DNA of 64,000 nt. Source: Hymenolepis diminuta. Its lineage: Eukaryota > Platyhelminthes > Cestoda > Cyclophyllidea > Hymenolepididae. Numbering within the stretch: position 1 is the stretch's first letter; the number at the start of each line of letters is the position of its first letter. Shown one piece after another: positions 54,051-64,000 of the stretch. The notes under the pieces are model-generated. The model was not told the DNA's origin. It was given only the letters and a program-made list of their open reading frames with translations, and did not search any database. The stretch covers positions 499,824-563,823 of the forward strand of contig CAADRB010000036.1 in assembly GCA_900708905.1 (NCBI GenBank), in the 5' to 3' direction. A program made the translations under genes and the position numbers.

Positions 54051-56958
54051 ATACTTGTTGGGATGCATCTGTTTTTTCTGCTTATTTATGAAATTGTGTT
54101 CTAAGTTGCTTTATATATTAATTCGTTGAGCCAATATACGTCTTCACTTTTAGATGCGTTCGTTTTTATCTTTAAAGGCAGCGAATTCAGAGTCGGATTG
54201 ATAGTTTTCGTTTAGTCTAAATCTGCGGTAAGAACCAATGCTTAGTATAATTTTCCTAGCATGTGTCTGCATACGTGTCTATAAGTAGCGGTGATGTAAA
54301 ATATCGGTGAAAGCCTTCAAATGAAATGATTTTAATTTTGACACTAGCTCATTGCAGTTCTGAGGTATCATTGCCTAACTTTGGCACCTATATGCACTGC
54401 GTTCAAATCTCATGAGATTTTATCTGAACATTGAAGTATTCCTGACCTTGGAGGTGATGCCGTTATGATTTATTAATTTAATTGATAAGGTTTGGATGGA
54501 TAATCTTTTAGATTTACAATGATTATCTGATTTTGACCAAGGATTAAAGTGTCGGCATCAGATTCGGTGTGAGTCCTTCAATTCAAAAGGTCGGGTCAGA
54601 TTTCTCAGAGCTATTTGTCCCTGCCGTGTCTAGACATTTACCCGTCTTACTAATGTGTCACATACCATTATTATTAATGAACGGACATATTCAACAAAAT
54701 CTCGGAAAAAGAGTAATTTATATTTTAGCGGAGATACGCGGATTATTTTGAAGCTTCTACTAGGCGTAAATATTGCGAGCTTCTAGGCTTGGTGCAAGTG
54801 ATTGATGAAGGGAAGCCGAGCTTGGATACTTATCTATCCAAATCGTAAATTCTAACTAGCTCAGGGTATTTTTTGTAAATAGTTGTTGATTGTTCACCTT
54901 GGTGAAATTGATGTTCGGAGGAGGGTTTCATTTGGTTACAATTTGAGCCAAAAGTCTCTGTTATTGGAGTCCTAATCGTATTTGATGGTGTGCACAGATG
55001 GCGTAGCAGTCAATGTGCGTGTTTGGAAAATAATAGATGTCCAGTAGTGTACATTCGACGAACGACTTGGTTAGCCGTAAGAGGGGACAGATAGCAGAGC
55101 GGGGGTTTCTCTTCAGAGGAACTTCAGTACGCTACTTCTCTACCCAAGATGAGTGTTGAAAAAGATTTCTCTACAACTAGTAGAGACTTATTTGGCTAAG
55201 TCGGAGGTCATCTGTACAATTCTATGATGAAAATGGCCAATCGCTTGCTGGCTTAATTTGTATTAGAATATGAATTTATAGACTATCTTCCCTCGCACAA
55301 TACTATAAGTATAAGAAGTTTTTTTTAAACCAATAGATGATATGAAGGGGTGCCTAAACGAAGTTGTTATTCGGGAGCATATACTTCTGAAACAGTTTGT
55401 GCTGAGAAATGAGCGGAGACTAGCATGATTAAGTTCCACACATTAGCTGTGGGCTTATATTATTATTAAGAGCCTGGGTTTTATATTTTTTATTGAAGTC
55501 AAACCGTATTTAGCGGATTGATTTAATGATATCAAGTAGAATAAAAACGGTCATAGCCATTTTAACTAGAAAATTTAAGTCTTGTTAACTATCAGTTTTT
55601 GATTATCAGAAAATAATATCAGTTGTTTAAGAGCACCAAATGTTGCGACATGATTTGTAACTACGAGATGAAATAAACTTGTTCTCACTTGATGGACTGC
55701 GCAAAATTGCAGCCTGATACATCTAATTTTATGGACATATTAAGATCACGCAATTTGAGTGTCTAAGTTGCTTGAGTAAGGAAAATTGTTTACTGCACTT
55801 ATTGACGTAAATTACGAGCCTCTTATTTCCTTAAAGAAACCGATTTGCTCAACTTTTACGTGTATTTGATAAATTTTAGCAGCCCTTTGCAGTGAGAAAC
55901 GCATGACCATCCGTTAAGTTCATACCAAATTCTAGAAAATAGAAACCAGCATCACTCCTAATTAAGTAATCTGCTTGACCGATCTGGCGAAGTTAATTTA
56001 TTTACAACACGAGGGAGTTAGTACATATTAATCAGCAATCTCAAGAGATACAAAGATCAGAATACATTCTGATATAGACTTTCAGAAACTCTCAAGTTTT
56101 GGAAGCTTCCCAGGAAACTAGGAAGTAAAGAAGAATATCTCAAATTCATGATACGATACCCAGGCCTTTAATACAGTGTTATCAAATAAGAGAATCAACG
56201 GTTTCTTATATAACGGCACGAGGTCACTTATATAATCTTGGGTTGTCACTATGATGCTGTCATGGCTGAGGTTGTTCACGTTCAGGAGAAAGAAAACAAA
56301 GCATCGCTAACAAAAATGATCTTTTTACTAAAAAAACATATTTGTGTATCTGTAAATAATCATCCGATGAGTCAGCCAATAGAATAGAATGAAAGCATCA
56401 AAAGTTGGATCTATATTGCAGACAATCGTTAAAGACACACCGGCCTTACGTTTTGACCATTAGACTCGCTTTCTTTACTGTTCAACTACCAGATTAATGC
56501 TAATTTTGCCATCTTAGTGTGGGAATTTAATCTAACAATTAATAATGGTGATAAATAGAAAATTCTATTGAATTAGCTAAATGGATACATACGGTTTAGG
56601 CTGCAGTCAAAACAGCTTTCCTATAATTGTAAGAGGTCAGGCCACTAAACATGATTATGACGAAGGAATTTTCTTTCGAGCTTTGTAATTTGAAGTACGC
56701 CAAAGGTGGATAGAAATAATTTAATTTCATTCCGCTAAGTTTCAACTAGAAGTAGTGTAGCAAATACATAGAAAATAATCACTGGAATAGCTTTCCAAAG
56801 TGTTAAATAAGAACAAGAATGTATTGAATTATGGAATAACACGGAAGGCAGAATGACTGATATTGCCAGGATGTATTGAATCAAACGGGGAAAACAGACA
56901 CACACACAGCACTTTACGCACTCATGTGGCTCCTTATATAGGCACTGAAATGTACTAA
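54051..56958. other. Intergenic, decayed repeats, no gene seen
   Basis: Includes a family 3-like segment (about 55085-55180). Open frames are short and both strands are equally open. Confidence 0.55.
55085..55180 (+). repeat. Dispersed repeat family 3, copy c
   Basis: GACAGATAGCAGAGCGGGG then TTTCTCTTCAGAGGAACTTC, TTCTCTACCCAAGATGAGTG and AAAAAGATTTC match the block order at 9.3 kb. Confidence 0.5.
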
Positions 56959-56974
56959 TTGTGCGACCAATGGG

Positions 56975-57196
56975 AATGTGGAGAAAACACTTCCGCATGC
57001 GCGGTCAATGCATACGGAACACAGAATCACACGAGAAATGATGAATTAAATCTAATTTATCGAGAATTGAAATTAATAAACGCGAGATTGACGGGACTGA
57101 ATTTGATGCAGAATAATATTGATAAGACAGAATTTGAGTCAAATTTAACCCATTGTAGAAACCTCAAAATCACGGAAATGTATCAGGCAACGAGGT
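56975..57196 (+). CDS. Isolated exon-like frame, helical C-terminal half
   Basis: Stop-free frame containing CDQWECGENTSACAVN, then NDELNLIYRELKLINARL and NIDKTEFESNLTHC, ending CAGGCAACGAG/GTAAAA, a plausible donor. The segment ELNLIYRELKLINARL resembles the amphipathic helix before the last membrane span of nicotinic receptor subunits, but the expected DWKFAA block does not follow. No partner exon was found. It could be an exon of an unfinished gene, a relic or chance. Confidence 0.25.
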
Positions 57197-57399
57197 AAAA
57201 AATATCAAATTCACATTGAAATAACCTTTTAATTCTTTTTTGTTCGGGAGGGAATGAAGAGTGTTGTATATCCCTTCCCATTGGTATTCCCCAAGTTAGC
57301 CATTTCTTTAGCGTGAAGATTGCGTTTACTTGAGCTGTTTTCAAACGTTTGCACTCGCCATTTTCGCGATAACTCAAATTTCGTCTGTAAAATCTAACA

Positions 57400-57545
57400 A
57401 CATGACGGTTACAAGACTGGTGGTACAGATGCTCGACTCTTACGCTCTCCAATATTCGTCTACCTTTTTCCTTCACTCTGTTCTCCTATTCTCTCACTTT
57501 CTCTATCTAATTCGACTCCTAATTATTGTTGTTCAATGAATTCAT
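57400..57545 (-). repeat. GA-rich repeat, inverted relative to 40.7 kb
   Basis: The reverse complement of 57440-57545 (GAATTCATTGAACAACAATAA, then GAGTCGAATTAGATAGAGAA) resembles 40700-40790 (GAATTTATTGAACGTAAACAA, GAGACTGTTAGAGAGAATA). Confidence 0.5.
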
Positions 57546-59754
57546 CCTTACCCTCGACTCAGTCTTCTGGGTCTCTGAAAACTGTGGCTGTCTGCTATTA
57601 GTCGATAGCCATTAGTCTTAGCTCTAACAATTTAGTGATTCTGCAAGAACTCTCACCTTCAATATTGTGTCGTTGATCATTTCAATGTGCTCGGATTTCG
57701 GGGCAAACTAATCTGATGATTTGAAATTTATTATGCGATAAATGAAAATATTGAACGCAGCCATGAATTTGTAGATTGTTACTGATGCATCGGACAATGA
57801 CCTCAATTTTGGCAGTTTCGACTGAGCCCATCTCACCTGCGTCGCCACTTTGCTATAACGTAACCAACTAGGAGTTCTGGTAGTAATCTCGCAGAGCCAA
57901 CAATTTAGAAAACTCGGTAATACAGCAACTTAATACGGAAGCTAGTAACCAACGGCAGATCAGAAGGCACGTTATAGTCAACGCGCGCGTATTAACGAAA
58001 CTCGTTCTCAATCGGTATCGGCTTCAACAAATAAGAATAATTAGCAAGTGTCTTTTATCAGTGGGGAAATAAAGAAATAAATTACATCTTTATTCATAGA
58101 AGAAATATTGGGAGCGGGAGAAAATAGTTATCATTTCTTCTAACAGTTACAGTACACTTAGTTCATATGCGATAAGTACTGCCAAATAGAGAGTAACTCT
58201 TCAATACTCATTAACAACATTAATTGTTCACTATTAGAATGAGTATTGCTAAAAGATACAATTGATTGCAGATAAACATCAGTTCAAAGGACTTTGTTAA
58301 ATAAAACTTCAAAAATGTTGTTTATCTGGATCATCACAAGCAAAGATCATCGATTCATGAATCTCGTAACTTCAGACCACACTGTAAAATTGACGGAAGT
58401 GAACTTAAGAAAACCCTTAAGACTTTTTTTAATATGAATGGGCTTCATTTAGAATTTCCATTCTTTTGAAATACCGCATTTTCGCAAGCCATCATTGATC
58501 CAGTCCAGTGTACTTTGAGAGCTATTTTTCTTTAAAATTATCCTGGAGTTCATCTATATCCATGGGATATACTCTTTGTTGCTAAAGTAAAAAATGGACT
58601 GATTTCAATGCCTTGTAAATGGTAAGGTAAAGTAAACACACTTTTTTCAAATTTGAATCAAAATGGAAAAGTGAAGCTATCCCAAAATTTACCGACTTAT
58701 TTATCAATAAATTAACTCATCTGATTTCTCACATACCGCCTACACAGCAGACATTCCTTTATGTGGAATTTTACTGATCAGTTTAGTCGAATAAACGAAC
58801 CATTAATTAAAAAATTGGAAGGAGCTTGCACAATTGTTAGACACCACATTTGAGTTGTGCTAGGAATTAATAATCGATGGAGAAATCGATAATCAAATAG
58901 CCAATCTATTGACTGATCGATTAAGGGCTAAAATATAAGTTAAAAGTTACATAAAATGGAATGCGTAGAATCATGGGAATTGAGGTCAACCAAATTAGTC
59001 ATCGGGTCTACATATGATTAATGGCAGATCCAGTTAACTGGCATTTGGTGAATACTTTAAATGAAGTTCATGGGATGCTTCGGTTATTACAGCGTATTGA
59101 AGGGACCTACTGGCGCAAGCGATTATCGGCGATTTTGAGACTTCTGATTTGTCGCGAGTATGGATAACAGGAAAGTCTATATTTAAGAGGGTTGGGCTTG
59201 AGAAATTCACTTCAGTATGCTACGTTTTATCCTGGTTATGTATTTCTAAATCAAAATCCATCTGAAAGCAAATTATTGTTGAAAGAAACTAAACAAGTAT
59301 AAATTGGAGCTAAAATAGCAGGCACTTTGGTGTTACTGAAGGAAACAGCAATTGGGCACTAATTGAGGTAATAGTACGATCTGCCTATCTGGAAAACTAA
59401 TGTAATATAATATACAACAATGAAAACACTCTGGGAAAGAATAGACAGGTTTGGTCGATGGGTTCGGAGCTTTTCTTCTTCACTATCTGACCTAGAAGAA
59501 TGTGTACTGTTATTTTTGTTGCTTTCTTAAAAGGTCCTCCGAAGAGGACCATAGTGAGTCACATTTCAACGTTGCCGATGCGGTACTTGAAACACACCTA
59601 TCAAACTCCAATTATCCAGAAATCGAGCGCCCAAATTCCACGTTGGTTATTACTGCTGTGAAACAGTAATACTGTCGATAGTACAATAGAATTGCTTTCC
59701 CTTCTGTGAACATTCGCATACCATTATTACTTCACTGTTTTACTCGAATTTCCT
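57546..59754. other. Intergenic, no gene seen
   Basis: AT-rich with a short CG-containing patch near 57980 (ACGCGCGCG). A weak family 3-like segment lies at 59180-59240. No coding exon recognised. Confidence 0.5.
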
Positions 59755-59758
59755 TCAG

Positions 59759-59987
59759 GTGGGGGTTTCTAGAGACGGGGACGGACATGATCATTCAACC
59801 TGAAGACTTCCTTGTCATCTTGACTGGTTTGCCCCTGCCCACTCTTTTCCGTTACTTGATGACTAAAGGAAGCTTTAAAGAACTAGAACTGGAGAGATCT
59901 CCATTGCACCAAAAGGTTGGAAAAGTTTTCATCGTTGAAATCTGGTCATGGGATCTCGCAGCTGAGCTAGCTCTTCTCACGTCATGA
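59759..59987 (+). CDS. Isolated terminal-exon-like frame, unrecognised
   Basis: A TTTCCTTCAG acceptor is followed by a 76-codon frame to TGA at 59985-59987, with G+C and codon choice above the surroundings. The peptide contains WGFLETGTDMIIQPEDFLV, LTGLPLPTLFRYLMTKGSF and KVGKVFIVEIWSWDLAAELA. The frame with phase 2 at the acceptor is the only open one. I do not recognise the family and found no upstream exon. It may be the last exon of a gene, or a decayed mobile-element fragment. Confidence 0.3.
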
Positions 59988-62744
59988 TTCTACGAGAGCC
60001 TAGTTTTCTTATAGTATTTGATAAACATCAAGTCTATCGTTATCGGACATACCTAGAACATTGTGGAAAGCCTGAACCAGAGGTTTCGAAGGTCTCGATA
60101 AGCACTGTTTGATGATCATGAAAAAGAGGATTCATATAAAATATATCCAGAATAATAAGAGGAAACTGCATAATCTAGACAGTCACTTCTATCAGAGTCC
60201 ATATACTATCTAATCTTTCCTAAAGATTTAAATACCATATATCTTGTCCGAATAATTTTAATCTTCGTCATTTAATGGAATAATTTTCATTTGCAAGAAC
60301 ATGTTAACGACCTTTCCGAAAAATGTTTTGCTTACCACCTCATAATAACTCAAATAAATACCATGTTTTGAAATACAGTTAAAGAAGAAATAATCTCATT
60401 TGAAAAAATAGCCAATTAAAAAGGTATAATTTTTATGCTTTATTACACAATATTTGGGTGAAAACAGAGGATAATCACAGCGTAATTAATCAGTTAATTG
60501 CAGAGAACTTTAAAAGTTAAAGGGCAAGGCAACTAGGTGCCCTTTAAGTACTATATTGTAGCACTTGCTGAGTGCAAAAATTAAAACCCTTTTTTCATTG
60601 TTTAAGGCAATGCAAAACTTTTGCCAGTTTTATTCATGAGGAAGCATCAAAATGATACTGGGAACAACAAGAAAGTCGAATAAAGGATCAAGAAAAATAG
60701 CTATGAAGTTACCTCATTTGGATATGAGGAGCATTTAAATGGCCTTTTTCTCTAATACAAGGTCCTAATTTTCAGATTTACTGGTTTGACTTTGGAATTC
60801 CCGGATGAGACTATCCGTGATATTCAGAGCTTGTTGATCAGTCAATTTAATAGAGTAGTTGATTATGCCATCTCAACTTATTTGCATCTCCTTACAGTCA
60901 AATGCAGCAGATGAGACTTACAAAAGCGCGCTCAGGGTATATCACTCCGTTGAACTCCAATAAATTAACAAATTGTACTAATTATATTTAAGTAGTATAT
61001 CTGTATACATCCGTAAAATCGTCTCGTAAGTAATCAATCATAAATATATAGCAGTCTTTCAACACCGTTCGACACATATGATAGACTAAAAAGTGACGTG
61101 TTAGCTTGTAAAATTACTTTTTTAACGTTTTGGATAACTTCGAGGTTGAAGGTTGAGAAATTTACGGCCCTTGGTAAGTGCCGACAATGAATATTTAGTA
61201 TACGTCCCACTTCAGCGGAATCATACCACTAGATATCTGTACATTTCCCATGCCCACTTTTTGGATGTTTATAATGCGCGTTCTTTTGAATAGAGTACAA
61301 ATAACGTTGAACAATCTGAAATTAAGAAAGTAGTTTGATGAAACAATTTTAGCATAGACTGACTGAATTAAACGTCCTAAGTCGGGTAAGAAAAGTGTTA
61401 ATAATAAAAGATTAAGCTACATTCTACTACCTCTCTAGCTGACCAAAATTATCTGGCACAGTTGGTCATCCACATTTCTAAATTCGCATCTATGAGTATC
61501 GATCTCATGACCTCTAACTATGCAGTGATTGCTGCATGATAATATTTTAAAGAGGAGGAATTTCATAAAATTAATTTTTGATCTAAAAGATTTCAGTACT
61601 ATGGCTTTTATATGGAGTGATATGAGACAATAACAAGTGTTTTCCATGCTATAAGTAGAGTTCATGGCAATTCTAAGTGGAATTTGCCCTACCAGCGCTA
61701 CATTTTTAATTCTCTAATCTCTCTGTTACTATATTTGCAACTAATCATGTAGCCGACCCAGCCCCTTCTTTTTCAAGAGGAGATGAGGCCTTCGTTAAGG
61801 ATGCAATTAATCAATTTTCTTCCTCCTAGTCTGGACGATCTTTGGCTGGGAGTGGCGAATAGAGGATTTTCATTTCTATGTGCCTTTAGATTAACCAAAC
61901 TGCTCCCTATTTAAAAACGAACTGATCTTCTTTAATAAATAGAGCAAAGTAAAAAATCTCTGTTTGTACAACTGTATAACTTTTTGCATTTATTAAACAT
62001 ATTCAATGATTGTTTAATTTTCTCAAAGCTTACAATTCTACTTTTATACTTTACCACCGACTCTTGAGAATTTAGGACTGTTAGAGTATGAAACAAGAAT
62101 TATTTCAAGTATTCGCTTTCAGTGATCGCATCGCGGTTGCCCCAGTTGCACTGTAAAGTATGCTCGTGAAGTTTTTACTCCGGTGGTATGTTAATTACGA
62201 ACGTATCCATCCGACGACATAGCAACACATTTTCATAGGACATCTTGCCTAACTGTAAGGCAAACACTTTACTTTAAAGGTAACATGGACTTCGAAGCAA
62301 TAATAACGTTTGCAGATAAAAATATTTCGATAGGAAAATCTTATTATACTAACTAACATCTAGATATCTTATGAGAAGGGATAAATATACTCGGAATTTT
62401 ATTCTCGAGCCAAAAAAACCTGACAGAAGGTATGAGTGTAAACTGCGGTTCACAAAAATTGTGTGATAAAACAAAAAAAGTTTCAATCGAATCAATCCCC
62501 ATAGAAAATCTTAGATAAACAAAATCTTGTGTTTTGGATCCGACATTTCACTGACATCTCCAAATAGCACATATAATATTGAAGACCTTGCCTAGCCTGT
62601 TTATTAGATTTCCAATTCCAACCAACCATTTTCTTTTGAAAGAGTGAAAAATAAATCAATTTAATAACGAAGAGGAAGATAAAAATTGTTTTGATATTTA
62701 AAACGAAATTAGAGACTAATTAGGGATTTAACCTGAGAATAAAA

Positions 62745-62900
62745 ACCTAGAAAACCCCAGAGGACACAATTTAACCAAATCACATCATATTACATTTTGC
62801 GAGTTACAAATTTGGGAGAGAAATGTAAACATCAGAAAGCTAGGTGGGGACAAGAGTTCGAGGTGAAAAAATTCGGGCGTCCGCACATCACGGTGAATAC
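62745..62900 (+). repeat. Dispersed repeat family 1, copy d
   Basis: AAAACCCCAGAGGACACAAT, CCAAATCACATCATATTACA and GACAAGAGTTCGAGGTG align in order with copies at 1.4, 1.8 and 27.6 kb. This is the best-preserved 3' part of the family. Confidence 0.6.
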
Positions 62901-63779
62901 TCCATTATTTCATGTATTCATTCAGAAAATTAATGAAGTCTATCACGGATTCGAAAAAATGCAAAGTGAAATCTAAAATAGGGAGGAACTGTGCCACTTT
63001 GTGTACGAATGTTCACAGACAAAAATCTACACTTTCAAAATATTATTTGGATTGTTGTTCAATATTCATAAAGTCAACGCAAATAACGACTTCATATGCC
63101 AATTTTCTGGATGGATAAAGTCCCTTAATAAAAAATGATGGTTTTAACTCTATGTGTTAGAATGCCATTCCAAGAGTAAAGTCAGTCCGATTTCAATGGA
63201 TTTTTCCAAGATATGTAGATCGCAATTTGACAAACTCACGAAATTCCCCGAAGCTGTGAAAAATACCGATACATATTCTTCTCAGTTGAGAAATAAAAAT
63301 AAATGAGGAAATTAAAGCCTGAAAATTTTAATAGATTTTCATTAGTATTATTAAATTAAAACACTCTAGGAAGTTTTTCATTAGATGATTTCATTGAAAT
63401 TCTTCCTCCTTTCACTTCATAATTTGTTTTGATCCCCACACTCATTTTCCAAAAACTTCACATCTATTCTTGTTATCTTCCTCTTCCTTGCTTCTTGTTT
63501 TTATTATCGTCTTGATTGAAAAATGTTGGCAGTTAATAGCTGGCTTGCAGTCATGTAATCTTTTAACACAGATGAAAAGGAAATGCAGTGGACAACAAAA
63601 AGTGAGCATAAATGGAGATATGATGCTTCATTCAATAGAAAATATCAGTGTATTCGAGTTTTACTGGTTTGGTCTAATTGGCATTTCACTCATATTTGCC
63701 ACAAGCCCAAACGCTAGTATCAGACACTATAATTAAGCAACTTGTCAATATGCTCTAGTCTTTGCGAAAAAATTCACTC

Positions 63780-63980
63780 TGAAACCTAGAAACACATTCT
63801 GAAATTGGAATTTTTGAACACTGGATCATTAAACGGTGAACTGTATTCGTTAGGCAAAGGTGTAAAATGAGGATCCAGAAATCTAATGAAATTATATTCT
63901 TTTGATATCCTGACTTTATACTCAACATCTACTGACCTCTTTCCTTCAACTCTTATTGGGATACCTTACTGTTCTTCGTG
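63780..63980 (+). repeat. Dispersed repeat family 2, partial copy d
   Basis: GAAATTGGAATTTTTGAACACT, TTTTGATATCCTGACTTTATACTC and CTACTGACCTCTTTCC recall the 3' half of the copies at 26.6, 30.8 and 42.5 kb. Confidence 0.45.
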
Positions 63981-64000
63981 TTCAGATACGTTCCTCCCCC

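Larger units (their letters stand above)
59988..64000. other. Intergenic, repeats, no gene seen
   Basis: It holds a family 1 copy (62745-62900) and a partial family 2 copy (63780-63980). A hydrophobic frame at 63470-63736 (LLSSSSLLLVFIIVLIEKC) lacks an ATG start and matches nothing I know. Confidence 0.5.

Noticed and set aside
54380..54420. tRNA-like GCGTTCAAATCTC B-box word
   Set aside because: No matching acceptor or anticodon stems could be folded around it.

Overview
This is eukaryotic nuclear DNA: AT-rich, with genes split by GT-AG introns, many of them only 37-115 bp. Gene content, the very short introns, the gene density and a Ty3/gypsy-like LTR element starting TGTTAC all suggest a flatworm. 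A tapeworm of the Hymenolepis type fits the base composition and gene spacing best, but that is inference. Gene names come from reading conserved motifs, not from a database search.

Layout. At 1-11.2 kb, katanin p60 (minus strand, 3' end outside the window) is divergent from SSR3/TRAP-gamma (plus). SSR3 runs tail to tail into IQCG/DRC9 (minus). At 14.6-18.0 kb there is an unnamed plus-strand gene, partly inside a 500-N gap. Its last exons read like the C-terminal NTR domain of a netrin, and an upstream exon reads like part of a laminin N-terminal domain. At 22.7-24.7 kb lies a plus-strand nuclear-receptor-like protein with a ligand-binding domain but no visible zinc fingers. From 25 to 43 kb I find no convincing gene, only decayed dispersed and tandem repeats. 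At 43.2-46.0 kb sits a degenerate LTR retrotransposon with 306-bp LTRs. At 47.7-54.0 kb there is a compact housekeeping cluster: CIAO3/NARFL (plus), PMPCB (minus) and EEF1G (plus). The last 10 kb hold repeats and two or three isolated exon-like open frames.

How the genes relate. The products are functionally unrelated: microtubule severing, ER translocation, axonemal dynein regulation, guidance or secreted signalling, transcription, cytosolic Fe-S assembly, mitochondrial presequence cleavage and translation elongation. Two head-to-head pairs (KATNA1/SSR3, start codons 356 bp apart; PMPCB/EEF1G, 344 bp apart) probably share bidirectional promoters. Two tail-to-tail pairs (SSR3/IQCG, CIAO3/PMPCB) are under 200 bp apart. 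The most interesting points are the netrin-like gene broken by the assembly gap, the nuclear receptor without a visible DNA-binding domain, and the LTR element whose pol 3' end occurs twice around a second gap.
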